In this document: positions 55,462 through 64,000 of the stretch, in pieces
How the letters are laid out: every line of letters starts with the position of its first letter
How positions within the stretch are numbered: the stretch's first letter is position 1
From: OLB4 sp002050165
Lineage (GTDB): Bacteria > Bacteroidota > Ignavibacteria > Tepidaquicellales > Tepidaquicellaceae
Reading direction: 5' to 3'
NCBI GenBank assembly: GCA_030263475.1
Contig: SZPC01000004.1
Location: 1-64,000 of the forward strand
Length of the DNA stretch: 64,000 nucleotides
The notes under the pieces: model-generated
Databases searched by the model: none
Seen by the model: the letters and a program-made list of their open reading frames with translations, nothing else
What the model was told of the DNA's origin: nothing
Program-made: the position numbers and the translations under genes

Positions 55462-56789
55462 TCGGGTTTGTATTCTAAAATATATTGAAAAAAACGGAAA
55501 ATTTTCATTTGTGAGAGATTTATTAAGTACATTATCAACGTAACAGAGAACCATTATAATTCATTTCGTAAAAATTTTTTTTGTTGAAATTTATTATTGA
55601 TAAGGTGAAACTCATTGACAAGAAAATATTGAGTAATTTCTGTTTCAGATTTCTATTGAAACACTCGTCCAATTTTTGTGTTGTTCACCACAATGAAATA
55701 AAAACCCATATTCTGAAAAGTTAAAAACGCGTATTGAGCAAGGTGAAATTTATATGGATTTTTCCATTTTTTTCAACATTTTTATCTAAACACAATCTCT
55801 AAACCAAGATAAAAACCGTTTTAAACGACGATTAAATTAAGAACTATAATAATTGATTGTGTTTTCAGGTTGTCAGATAAAGCAACTATCAGTAATTTAT
55901 ATAAATATTTAACAAAGAATGTTACGAAAAGTCAAAAACACTAAAACTATATTGAGAACATTTAAACAATTTTAAGTTATCAACTTCAGGTGATGCTCTA
56001 CCATTGCAAAATTTAATGCAACTTAGATAACCGGTATCAATAATCCTTCAGAATATGTTAATCGCTTTTATAGCAGATAATACACATAAATTTCCCCCTG
56101 ATTATAAATGCAAAAGGTCAAAATTTTATAACTTATTTTGAGGAAATAATTTCAATAGTAAAAATCGCAAAGCAATTCACCAGTTACATAACCCAATAAT
56201 TGCTTAACTGAGCTGGCGAAATTTTAGCTTACATTTTAGTTAAATTTTCCAGCGTTGAAAGAGTTTTCAATATATTTGGATTAACGCTAAAAACTATTTT
56301 GAAATAACATTTCCTGTCATTTATCTAACTATCACCCAACAAATGATAAACGAAATTATTGTGGCAATTAAACAAGTTCACATTTTAGATATTATTTTCT
56401 CCACTAAAAGTTAAGAGATCAAGGCTCATTTTTAGCAACAGGCTACAATTGAGCTATAGTTGAAATTGAAGAATCTAAAATTATTGGATCGAATAATTGC
56501 TACAAACCATACTGCTTAACCAACATTCGTAATTGGTGAATATAAATCCTAAATAAAAAATCTGTTTTTGAATTCTGTTACAATGTTGGATTAGTTTGTT
56601 TCACTGTAAAACAGGGTCAGTTTAAATTAAATCGTTAGATTTAACCAATACATTTCCCATCAAAAAATGAGCATTGTTTTAATTGTTTCACGTGAAACAA
56701 AGATTATAGTTAGAAACAATATGCTCAAAACTTAAAATACTATCCTAATAAACATACCAACATTTGAAACCGTACAAACAATTAAATAA
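55462..56789. other. 1.3-kb AT-rich non-coding region with a parS site
   Basis: Stops occur in all frames; no tRNA, rRNA, protein family or CRISPR pattern was seen. It holds the perfect parS palindrome at 56684-56699 and two weak DnaA-box-like 9-mers (TTATCAACG at 55532-55540, TTATCAACT at 55977-55985; two mismatches each). It is by far the longest gap in the window. A centromere and possibly a replication origin are the likely reasons for its upkeep. Confidence 0.6.
56684..56699. promoter_or_regulatory. parS chromosome centromere site
   Basis: TGTTTCACGTGAAACA, a perfect 16-bp palindrome identical to the widely conserved parS consensus bound by ParB. ParB spreads from it, and ParA/SMC then organise and segregate the origin region. 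parA/parB are not in this window. Confidence 0.9.
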
Positions 56790-57467
56790 TCATATATTAA
56801 GAATATTATTGTTATTCAAGGTAACTAGCGTGGACGATTTAATATTTACTATATCTCTCATTCCGTTTGTGAAAAATTGGTTCAATGCTTTAGTCACTCC
56901 ATCCCATTCGCCATAATCGTGCCAAATTATGATCCCGGTAGGTTTGATTAATTTCAAAGCTGTCTTTGTGTCGCAAACAACATAATCGTATGCGTGCGAT
57001 CCGTCAATAAATACCAGGTCAGCTTTACCGAAATAATCAGACCAGTCAAAAGCTGCGGAGTCACCGTAAACCTGAGAAATTTTTTTTGCATAAGGTTTCA
57101 TTTCCGTTGGACAGTCAACAAACCTTTCCCCCGAAACTGGTTTGTTTACAAAATATTCTTCAAAGGGTGCGAGTTCAAACTTAGTTTCTTCATTTGGCGG
57201 CAGATCTAAAGTAACAATCTTTGTTTTAGGTGGAGAGTTTACCGCAAGGTTAAGAGTTGTCCGTCCGTCAAATGTTCCTATTTCAATAATCAGTTTAGGA
57301 TCGGTTAAATTTCTCACGGCGGTACAAATCACAGCAAGTTCAAAGATTGTAATATTTCCATTACGTTGTTCAGGTTCAACAATTTTTATTTGTCGCGCAG
57401 AAAATACCTTGTTCCACCTGATTTTTTTTAGATGTTGTATTTCTCTGCCGGATTTTTCTCTGCCCAA
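56790..57467 (-). CDS. Class I SAM-dependent methyltransferase (Methyltransf_24 type)
   Basis: 225 residues from the TTG at 57467. Motif I is IIEIGTFDGRTTLNLA, followed by VTLDLPPNEE, a DLVFIDGSHAYDYV block and GIIIWHDYGEWDGVTKALNQF, typical of the cephalosporin-hydroxylase/rhamnosyl-O-methyltransferase-like group that often modifies sugars. No ATG exists in frame; the frame stays open, without stop, to about 57578, so the true start may be a TTG or CTG further upstream. Substrate unknown. Monocistronic. Confidence 0.75.
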   Translation of the reverse strand: MGREKSGREIQHLKKIRWNKVFSARQIKIVEPEQRNGNITIFELAVICTAVRNLTDPKLIIEIGTFDGRTTLNLAVNSPPKTKIVTLDLPPNEETKFELAPFEEYFVNKPVSGERFVDCPTEMKPYAKKISQVYGDSAAFDWSDYFGKADLVFIDGSHAYDYVVCDTKTALKLIKPTGIIIWHDYGEWDGVTKALNQFFTNGMRDIVNIKSSTLVTLNNNNILNI

Positions 57468-57747
57468 TAATTTTTTAATTGCCCGCTTCGTTCCACGCCT
57501 TAAATCATGGATTAAGGGGAAAAGCCTAAGGCTGTAAATACTAAGAAATGTATTCAGAATTTTATTCAGAGTGTATTACGATATAATTTTTCAAATCTAA
57601 CAATTTTAGTTATGAAATTATACTGCGACTAAAGAATTTTTTAAAAATATAAATTGCACTATGCTCACAAGACTGTCTCGAATTCCCGGCTGGTTTTGAG
57701 TTTATAAAAGTGAATTGATATTTCTATAATAATATTTTATTTCATTA

Positions 57748-58980
57748 ATGAAAATATTGTCAATGAGGTTATTACAGATTTTTTTACTTTCCATATTGTG
57801 GTCGTCTCAACTTTTTTCGCAATTCAATATAAAAGGGAAGATCACAGATGAAAGAAATTTTCCGGTCAGCGGTGTAAAAGTAAGCATTCCCGGTGTGGTT
57901 ACGTCTAAATCAAATGATGCCGGTGAGTTTAATTTAATTTCGTTTACAAAACCATACGATCTGTTTATAGTTGATGGTTCATCCCGGACAAGTGTACTAT
58001 ACAGTAACTTATCAATTGAAAATCCCGAACTCATTTTATTCGGAGTAAAAAATTCACGCAATACATACATTGAACCATTAAAAGTAACTTTTCCTGAAAT
58101 ACCTTACGGAAGATCGGCAATTGTAAAGTTCATAAGCGAGGATGTATTTTACTCTGCTGAAGTGATATCTGCATCTGGGGAAACCACGAAACTGTTGACT
58201 ATCGAATGGCCAAAGTACTCGTCAACACTTAACGGAAAGGTTATCTACCTTGAACGTGAACAGTTGGAGTTTACCCGGTTTGGTGAGAAGACAATTACTA
58301 CTCAAAGTACAAACCCGAATCAAAGTGTAAAATTTACAGATGCCGATTTCAACCGGAATCCGGGTTCATCCACGATATACCTCTCCTTTCCGATTTTAAA
58401 ATATGAGCTGAAGGGATATGACGTTTTTGCAGATTTTCTGGCATTCAATCGAAACTCTGAATTTAAGATTGCCGGCAATAACGGAGATATAGTTTCAACA
58501 AAGGTTTTAGTTCCCTCGTCGTTACCGTTTTCGTACCGTCTGAAAGTTCGCGGATACGGGTTTGGCAGCGACGGATCAGGGTTTGAAAATATTGTTTTTG
58601 CATATCCGGGAACTTCGTACAACCTTGAAGAACTTTCGCACCCGGTTCTGCTAGCGCCTCAAAATAACCTCATCGGATACAACAAAAACACTCTGTTTGC
58701 GTTTGAATCCGGGTCGGGTGCGGGTATTTACCTTTTACGTTTCACTTCATTTTATCCCGAGGGAAATTTCTATGTTGTTACCACTGATAAAAATTTCATT
58801 AACCCGGTTGAGCGCTCCGGTGGAGTACTTGACGGTAACGAATTCAAATGGCGGGTTATGAAATACAGTCCATTCAGCAGTGTTGATGATTTTGTAAAAC
58901 AAAAGTTGTTTGCAAATGATATGGGTTTTAAACAAATCACCATTTCAGCAGAAAGAACTTTTAAAATTAATGCGTATTAA
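57748..58980 (+). CDS. Secreted protein with carboxypeptidase-regulatory-like domain
   Basis: 410 residues with a signal peptide (about 1-25, ending SSQLFSQ; a second ATG five codons in is also usable). The first ~85 mature residues form a CarboxypepD_reg-like beta-sandwich (FNIKGKITDERNFPVSGVKV, SNDAGEFNLIS). The remainder (about 115-410) is beta-rich with no recognised catalytic motif. No T9SS domain. It probably sits on the surface or in the periplasm; function unknown. Divergent from the methyltransferase gene. Confidence 0.72.
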   Translation: MKILSMRLLQIFLLSILWSSQLFSQFNIKGKITDERNFPVSGVKVSIPGVVTSKSNDAGEFNLISFTKPYDLFIVDGSSRTSVLYSNLSIENPELILFGVKNSRNTYIEPLKVTFPEIPYGRSAIVKFISEDVFYSAEVISASGETTKLLTIEWPKYSSTLNGKVIYLEREQLEFTRFGEKTITTQSTNPNQSVKFTDADFNRNPGSSTIYLSFPILKYELKGYDVFADFLAFNRNSEFKIAGNNGDIVSTKVLVPSSLPFSYRLKVRGYGFGSDGSGFENIVFAYPGTSYNLEELSHPVLLAPQNNLIGYNKNTLFAFESGSGAGIYLLRFTSFYPEGNFYVVTTDKNFINPVERSGGVLDGNEFKWRVMKYSPFSSVDDFVKQKLFANDMGFKQITISAERTFKINAY

Positions 58981-59066
58981 AACCTCCTGTGATATATTAA
59001 GTGTAGAAACCCCGTAAGAAATTATTCAACACTATGTGAGAAAGATGCAGTAGAATTGTGTACTTT

Positions 59067-59948
59067 TCAGAATTTTCTCTTAAGAAAGGATTCATTTTTT
59101 CGCCAGTTTTTTCTGACTTTTACAAACAAATCCAGATATACTTTTCGTGAGAGGAATTGTTCAATTGAAATTCTGGCGGTTGTTCCGAGTTGTTTTAGAG
59201 CCGATCCGGATTTACCGATTATAATTGCCTTCTGAGTTTCCCTGTCAAGAATTATATCCGCTGAAATGAAACTTCCGTTCCCTTTCCTGTCCTTGAATTC
59301 AGTAATTTCAACAAACACACTGTACGGAATTTCTTCCTCGAATAGTTCGAGTATTTTTTCACGAATTATTTCAGCAACGAAAAATCTCTCCGGTCGGTTC
59401 GTTAATTCATCAGGTTCGAAAAGAAAATTTGATTCGGGTAATGAAGATTTAATTTCTTCAATCAGTTTTTTAATATTAAAATGATACTTCGCCGATACGG
59501 GAATTAACTCATCGTTCAAAGATTTTCCACTAATTTCAGAGATCTTTCTCTCAAGTTCACTTTGTGAAATCTCGTCAATTTTATTTAAAACCGTAAGAGT
59601 TTTTTTTCTCCTGAGGAAATCACGGTATGGCTCAATAATAATTAATTGATCCTGTAAACGTGGTTGGGTAATATCAATGAGGTGAATCACGGTATCGGCA
59701 TCATTAACGGATGAGGAAACTTCTTTCATCATGTACGATTGCAATTCATATTTCGGCTCAATTATACCCGGAGTATCAAGTATAATTATTTGCGAATCCC
59801 TATCGGTATATATACCGGCGATTTTATTCCTGGTAGTTTGTGGTTTATGGGTTACAATACTAAGATCAACCCCGATAATTTTGTTCATGAGGGTTGATTT
59901 ACCGGCGTTAGGTATGCCGAGAATGGCGACGTATCCGCATTTAGTCAT
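59067..59948 (-). CDS. era: GTPase Era
   Basis: 293 residues. G1 GIPNAGKST (K17), G3 DTPGIIEPKY, G4 NKID, then the KH domain (about 205-290) with AIIIGKSGSALKQLG. Era binds the 3' end of 16S rRNA and guides assembly of the 30S subunit. Its ATG overlaps the stop of the OB-fold lipoprotein gene (ATGA), so the two are co-translated, an uncommon partner. Confidence 0.97.
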   Translation of the reverse strand: MTKCGYVAILGIPNAGKSTLMNKIIGVDLSIVTHKPQTTRNKIAGIYTDRDSQIIILDTPGIIEPKYELQSYMMKEVSSSVNDADTVIHLIDITQPRLQDQLIIIEPYRDFLRRKKTLTVLNKIDEISQSELERKISEISGKSLNDELIPVSAKYHFNIKKLIEEIKSSLPESNFLFEPDELTNRPERFFVAEIIREKILELFEEEIPYSVFVEITEFKDRKGNGSFISADIILDRETQKAIIIGKSGSALKQLGTTARISIEQFLSRKVYLDLFVKVRKNWRKNESFLKRKF

Positions 59949-60421
59949 TCAACGATTTCAAGTTGATCTTCAGAGTTTATAATAATCTGAGGCCTGCCTT
60001 TGTATTCCGATATTTTTCCTTTAAGTTTTACAGTCTTATTTTTGTAGTTGAAAATATTTTCAAACGCGTCAAATTTTTTTGCAAAAATCACACCGGAAAA
60101 ACTATTATTCGGAAATTTTTTATCGAAGTTAAGATAAGCAACCCGCTCATTTTTAAATACATCAGCAACGTATCCTTCTACAGTCAATTCCTTTCCAAGA
60201 TATCCCCGCGCTTCTATCGGCTCAATTACGGTATTTTCCTCGAGATTTTCCAAATGTTCGTCAGGTTTACCGGAAACAGAGTCCGTAACTTTATCTGTCG
60301 AATATTTCCCACTGATGGAGTCTGCGTCTCTATTGAACTTCTTAATTCCGATTACATTTTCATCATTTGAACAACCCAGCAAAAGAAGTATAATAGAGAG
60401 TGAAATTAATGTCTGTTTCAT
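59945..60421 (-). CDS. OB-fold lipoprotein
   Basis: 158 residues. The signal (MKQTLISLSIILLLLGC) ends in a lipobox at Cys17. After a Ser/Glu-rich linker, the C-terminal ~85 residues form an OB-like barrel (GYLGKELTVEGYVADVF, NNSFSGVIFAKKF, KTVKLKGKISEYKGRPQI), similar to small periplasmic nucleic-acid- or oligosaccharide-binding OB proteins. Ligand unknown. It overlaps era by 4 bases. Confidence 0.78.
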   Translation of the reverse strand: MKQTLISLSIILLLLGCSNDENVIGIKKFNRDADSISGKYSTDKVTDSVSGKPDEHLENLEENTVIEPIEARGYLGKELTVEGYVADVFKNERVAYLNFDKKFPNNSFSGVIFAKKFDAFENIFNYKNKTVKLKGKISEYKGRPQIIINSEDQLEIVE

Positions 60422-60758
60422 AACTTTATTTTTTCCTCAAAATTATATATAAATATGCTGTGAGCCAAAGAGAAATTTCTTTAAATGTCAAAAATTAAGA
60501 ACAGGTTATGTAATTAAAATCGGGAAACCTTACATATCATCATTTTTTAAATCTAATGGATTTCTTTGGCGTAATATGGAAACTGGTTCATTTTTAAATT
60601 CAATAAATTTAATTTTCACATTTACTCCGCATCCGATGCAATCAATTCAAACAAAACAAGATGGGGAATATATAAAACTAATTAATAAACGTAGCTTCGG
60701 AAAAACGACAGAAATCTTTTTAAAGGATATCAAAAGGTATTTACAAATGAACCTTATC
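60422..60758. other. Intergenic stretch with only a doubtful short frame
   Basis: About 340 AT-rich bases between the TPR gene and the OB-fold lipoprotein gene. A 63-codon plus-strand frame (60576-60767) has no ribosome site or known family and runs into the TPR gene's end. No clear terminator or promoter was seen. Confidence 0.5.
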
Positions 60759-61514
60759 TCATTCTAAATATCCCCGCGCTGCTCTTATAAATTTATCCGC
60801 TTCTACTGAATACGATGGATTGAGTTTTTTCGCAAGATTCATATCGTAAATACAATCACTGTAATTTCCAACCTGGTAATGAACCATACCTCTGCTCAAG
60901 AATGCCAACGCATAATCGGGATTGAGATTTATTGCCGCAGTGAAATCGTTCAGTGCATTTTTAAAATCATCGGTTTGAACATGCAGGAAACCTCTGTTAT
61001 AGTAATAACCCGGTACTTTTTGCTCAAGCTCAATTGCCTTGTTTAAATCCATTAACGCCAGATTGTATTTCCCCAACCGTCCGTATAAATACCCCCTGTT
61101 GTTAAAAGCTTCTGCAAACCCGGGATCAATCTGAATAGCCTGGGTAAAATAGTCAAGCGCTTTTACTGTATCACCGGAATTTTGTGAAATCAATCCTAAA
61201 ATATTATACGCCATACTTAATTTGTCATTCAGCTCGATAGCTTTCAAAAGGTCGGATTCTGCAGCTTTGAGCATATTTAATTTATGATATGATAACGCTC
61301 GTTTATAATATGCTTCGGAATTTGTTTGAATTAAATTGATATAATTGGTAAATGAATTGATAGCATCAACATCCTTTCCGGCATTTTGCTCGCGGACAGC
61401 TCTGTTTAATATATCGTTTGGGTTATTTTGTGAATATAACGCAGTTGAAAATGATAATATGAATAACAAAAACGATAGAATATATTTTGGTTTCATGAGT
61501 TTTTCGGATTTCAT
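60759..61514 (-). CDS. Secreted TPR protein
   Basis: 251 residues. A signal peptide (about 1-29, ending ALYSQ; an internal ATG at codon 7 is an alternative start) precedes about six tetratricopeptide repeats (AINSFTNYINLIQTNSEAYY, ALNDFTAAINLNPDYALAFL) ending near LNPSYSVEADKFIRAARGYLE. The TPR solenoid should bind protein partners in the periplasm. It is the third gene after the lipoprotein and the first TPR gene; the gap to the latter is 92 bases. Confidence 0.85.
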   Translation of the reverse strand: MKSEKLMKPKYILSFLLFILSFSTALYSQNNPNDILNRAVREQNAGKDVDAINSFTNYINLIQTNSEAYYKRALSYHKLNMLKAAESDLLKAIELNDKLSMAYNILGLISQNSGDTVKALDYFTQAIQIDPGFAEAFNNRGYLYGRLGKYNLALMDLNKAIELEQKVPGYYYNRGFLHVQTDDFKNALNDFTAAINLNPDYALAFLSRGMVHYQVGNYSDCIYDMNLAKKLNPSYSVEADKFIRAARGYLE

Positions 61515-61606
61515 TTAATTATTGAAAGGGTTCCTGATTAAATATTTTAGGTAATAATAATTTCTAATTCGGAAGAGCAAATGTATTTTCTACAAGAATA
61601 AAATTA

Positions 61607-62434
61607 TCATTCCTTTTCCTCAATGTATTTTTCTGCATCTTCAATGTAGCTTTTGACCTGGTCCTCCAATTCCGGGTTCAATTTTAGCCCTGTTTCAAAG
61701 TCATAAAGTGCACCTTTAAATTCTCCGGAGTTAAATTTTGCTATTCCTCTTCTGCAATATGCTTCACCGTTTTCCGGGTCATAGTCAATCGCCTTATTGT
61801 AAATCGTAATTGCTTTATTGTGTTCGCCTATATTGTCATATAGTGCACCGAGTTGAATAATGTTTTTAACTGATGCTGGATTGAGTTCAACTGCTTTCGT
61901 TAAATTTTTTATTGCGCCAAGGGTATCATTAGAATAGAAAAGAACCAATCCAAAATTTGCAAACGTATCCGGATTCGTAGAGTCAAGTTCAATTGATTTC
62001 TCAAAATATTTCATGCAATCAGAGCTCTTTCCTGACTTAAAATAAGCAATAGCAATTGAATTTAAAACTACGGCATTGGTGGAATCTATTTCCAGTGAAC
62101 GTTTGTAATTTTTAATTGCCTCATTGTAGTTATCAACCAGCATTTCCAGATTTCCCCGTATCGAATAAATTCTCGGATGGTCGTCAGATATTTTTTCAGC
62201 TGCAATTAAATCTTCTGCCGCCAACGATAACTTACCTGAGAGAGAGTAGTAATCGGCCCGTAGCAGATAAGCATTAATATCATCAGGTGAATCCGTTAAA
62301 TGGTCGGTCAGGAGCTGAATTGCTCCTTCGATATTCCCTGAACTAAATAATTCCTCCGCTTCTTTTAGTTTATCATCGTTCGCGAATGATGTAAAAGGAA
62401 CAAGAAAAAAAATAAACAGAGATAAAGTTTTCAT
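61607..62434 (-). CDS. Secreted TPR protein
   Basis: 275 residues with a signal peptide (about 1-18, ending TSFA) and about seven TPR units (AIKNYKRSLEIDSTNAVVLN, AIKNLTKAVELNPASVKNII) ending in a charged helix (YIEDAEKYIEEKE). It is the middle gene between a lipoprotein (1 base upstream) and another TPR gene, so the three probably form one operon of periplasmic scaffold proteins. Confidence 0.85.
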   Translation of the reverse strand: MKTLSLFIFFLVPFTSFANDDKLKEAEELFSSGNIEGAIQLLTDHLTDSPDDINAYLLRADYYSLSGKLSLAAEDLIAAEKISDDHPRIYSIRGNLEMLVDNYNEAIKNYKRSLEIDSTNAVVLNSIAIAYFKSGKSSDCMKYFEKSIELDSTNPDTFANFGLVLFYSNDTLGAIKNLTKAVELNPASVKNIIQLGALYDNIGEHNKAITIYNKAIDYDPENGEAYCRRGIAKFNSGEFKGALYDFETGLKLNPELEDQVKSYIEDAEKYIEEKE

Positions 62435-62435
62435 T

Positions 62436-62870
62436 TCAACCTTTCTTGTGAGTTCTGCTAAAATATTCTTTTAATAAACGAATTCCCGATTCCTCCATTT
62501 TTTTGCTGAACATTTCTTTATTGTACCTGAACACGAAATGAGCACAATCATTTTCAAAATTAAATTCAGTTACAAAAATACTTTTATTATCATTAAAGAA
62601 TTCTATTGAACCGTTATACCCACACTTGTATTCAGGCGAACTTTCACCGCTGATTGAATTAATTAAAGTGTTAATATCTTGCTTTTGTTCAATGGTAACA
62701 ATTTTATCGGGGTCAGATACCGTGTTTGTTCCTTCATCGAAGAAGTAAATTGTAATTTTATCTGCTTTAATTAGTTTTTCCTGGAGTCCGGGAATTATAT
62801 TATCTTCACAACCATAAATTAAAGCTGACAGTAGAAATGTTATTATCAGATACAGGGGTGAGATTTTCAT
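62436..62870 (-). CDS. Unknown lipoprotein
   Basis: 144 residues. The signal peptide ends in the lipobox IYGC (Cys21). The rest is short beta-rich sequence with an Asp-rich TYFFDEGTNTVSD-like stretch; no family is recognised. It lies one base ahead of the first TPR gene and is the first gene of that operon. It is divergent from the DUF2723 gene. Confidence 0.65.
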   Translation of the reverse strand: MKISPLYLIITFLLSALIYGCEDNIIPGLQEKLIKADKITIYFFDEGTNTVSDPDKIVTIEQKQDINTLINSISGESSPEYKCGYNGSIEFFNDNKSIFVTEFNFENDCAHFVFRYNKEMFSKKMEESGIRLLKEYFSRTHKKG

Positions 62871-62954
62871 GTTAGAATTTTATTGTTATATGAGCATTGA
62901 ATAAGCATGATTAAATTATTAGTTTTATCTCTTATTTTAAAACCAATTTTGTAG

Positions 62955-64000
62955 ATGAATAATACCGTTTTGTACCGAATCATAGGTGCAGCAGTTTTCT
63001 TAATATCGTTTGTAATATATTTGCTGACAGTTCAACAAACGTTTGCTTTTTGGGATGCAGGTGAATATACTGCGGTTGGCTATATTTTAGGGAACTCTCA
63101 CCCTCCGGGTACACCAACCAATACACTTCTTGTCAAAATTTTTACCTTAATTTTACCATTCATTTCCGAAGTTCCGCTCAGGGCTAATTTGCTATCTGTA
63201 ATTTGTTCGAGCATTTCGGTTATGCTGGTTTATCTTGTTCTGATAAAAATCCTGAAGATATGGAGAGGTGAACCTTCCGGAACAATGGATGCTTTGTTTG
63301 TATGTTGTTCAGCAGCAATCGGTGCGCTTTCACTTTCGTTTGCTGATACAATTTGGTTCAATGCGCTTGAAACCGAAGCTTATGCGAATGCTTTATTTTT
63401 CGTAACAATTATTTCATGGCTACTGATGGTATGGTGGGAAAAAGCAAATGAACAGGGCAGCGATAATATTTTCATTTTAATTGCCTTTTTAATTGGGCTT
63501 GGGATCGGCTCACACCTGCTTGTAGTTCAGATGCTCATCATGGCGGTTTTAATTTATTACCTTAGAAAATTTGAATATTCTAATTTAGGCTTTTTGAAAG
63601 CACTTGCGGTATCCGGTCTCGCTTTCGTTGTTGTCTTTCCGATTACAGTTACAAAGATTCCTAAGATTTTTGAATATGGTCTGATTGCAGTTTTGATTTA
63701 TGTCGGTTTGATAGTTTACGGGATCTACTATTCTACTGTTAACAAAAAACCGGTTCTTCGTCTTGCGTTGCTTTGTTTGTTTTTCGTTAATGTAGGTTAT
63801 TCTACGTATGGGATGGTTTTTCTGAGAGCTGATATTGTAAATCTTCCAATCAACCAGAATGCACCTAAAGATATGGAGCGATTTATCGCATACATGAACC
63901 GGGAACAATACGGTGAACAACCTTTAATCTGGCCAAGGCGGTACACCAATATGCCCCACCAGCAAATCACCTATTCAAATTACTCAAGTGATTTATCGTT
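62955..64000 (+). CDS. DUF2723 membrane protein (protein O-mannosyltransferase-like), 3' end beyond the window
   Basis: The frame is open from the ATG at 62955 to the last base (348 codons visible). The beginning, with FWDAGEYTAVGYILGNSHPPGTP, is the DUF2723 signature: a first-helix loop with Asp/Glu residues like those of PMT/GT39 and Alg9-type glycosyltransferases. At least six hydrophobic helices follow. It probably transfers a lipid-linked sugar to secreted proteins at the inner membrane, which would fit manC's GDP-mannose product and the many T9SS cargo proteins. Confidence 0.85.
   Translation, partial: MNNTVLYRIIGAAVFLISFVIYLLTVQQTFAFWDAGEYTAVGYILGNSHPPGTPTNTLLVKIFTLILPFISEVPLRANLLSVICSSISVMLVYLVLIKILKIWRGEPSGTMDALFVCCSAAIGALSLSFADTIWFNALETEAYANALFFVTIISWLLMVWWEKANEQGSDNIFILIAFLIGLGIGSHLLVVQMLIMAVLIYYLRKFEYSNLGFLKALAVSGLAFVVVFPITVTKIPKIFEYGLIAVLIYVGLIVYGIYYSTVNKKPVLRLALLCLFFVNVGYSTYGMVFLRADIVNLPINQNAPKDMERFIAYMNREQYGEQPLIWPRRYTNMPHQQITYSNYSSDLS

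Noticed and set aside
55462..55554. N-terminal 31-residue extension of MnmG
   Set aside because: The extra part is not family-like, while the FAD motif follows directly after the ATG at 55461.
55532..55985. TTATCAACG and TTATCAACT as DnaA boxes
   Set aside because: Two mismatches each to TTATCCACA; expected by chance in such AT-rich sequence, so not listed as sites.
60576..60767. 63-codon plus-strand frame
   Set aside because: No ribosome site or known family, and it runs into the 3' end of the TPR gene.
1..64000. CRISPR array, transposase, integrase or prophage genes
   Set aside because: No spaced repeats, transposase motifs or phage structural genes seen; the only tandem repeat is within the H1-like gene.

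Overview
The window is AT-rich chromosomal DNA. It most likely comes from the Ignavibacteria/Chlorobi side of the Bacteroidota-Chlorobi group. Three secreted proteins end in the type A type-IX-secretion sorting domain (NYPNPFNP motif): the partial gene at 1-463, the M1 peptidase at 5889-7886 and the S8 peptidase at 45910-49326. Most genes lack a Shine-Dalgarno sequence. A DUF3276/PUR-alpha protein, a Lys/Ala/Pro-rich histone H1-like protein, tricorn protease and many lipoproteins fit the same group. At least two promoters read as sigma70-type TTGACA-N17-TAnnnT rather than the Bacteroidetes TTTG/TAnnTTTG type. The lineage is inferred from these traits, not from a database match. No CRISPR array, insertion sequence, prophage, rRNA or tRNA was seen.

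Layout. 1-7886: the end of a T9SS cargo gene, an orphan 250-residue protein, a PUR-alpha-like protein, a giant DUF4175-like membrane/coiled-coil protein and a T9SS-sorted M1 peptidase. 7950-19276: an M3 oligoendopeptidase, a small outer-membrane-type protein with an MBL-fold lipoprotein, a methyltransferase, tricorn protease and a heterodimeric ABC exporter. 19277-28893: a possible microprotein, the H1-like protein, a subtilase, an SDR protein, a helical-repeat protein and several small enzymes or lipoproteins. 29022-35165 (minus strand): a compact run alr - unknown - manC - mce - uvrC, divergent from dnaA (35570) and recN (37361). A TPR/kinase-like gene follows recN. 41465-49326: a diheme cytochrome, a KtrB-KtrA-GH26 operon and a large subtilase. 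49551-55461: ALDH, a SMUG2-like glycosylase, an apparently inactive YiiX-like protein and mnmG. 55462-56789 is 1.3 kb of non-coding DNA with a perfect parS centromere site. 56790-64000: a methyltransferase, era with an OB-fold lipoprotein, a TPR/lipoprotein operon and the start of a DUF2723 membrane protein.

How it fits together. dnaA, recN, mnmG and parS within about 21 kb point to the origin-proximal part of the chromosome. The remainder is housekeeping (UvrC, Alr, Era, MnmG, K+ uptake) plus a peptide-using, secretory lifestyle: M1, M3, tricorn and two subtilases. The observations most worth follow-up are the parS region, three TTATTAACA repeats upstream of dnaA, a YiiX-family protein lacking both Cys and His, a TPR-histidine-kinase-like protein without its phospho-acceptor His, the H1-like repeat protein, and a GH26 gene coupled to K+ channel genes. 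I did not find a clearly new multi-gene defence or mobile system.
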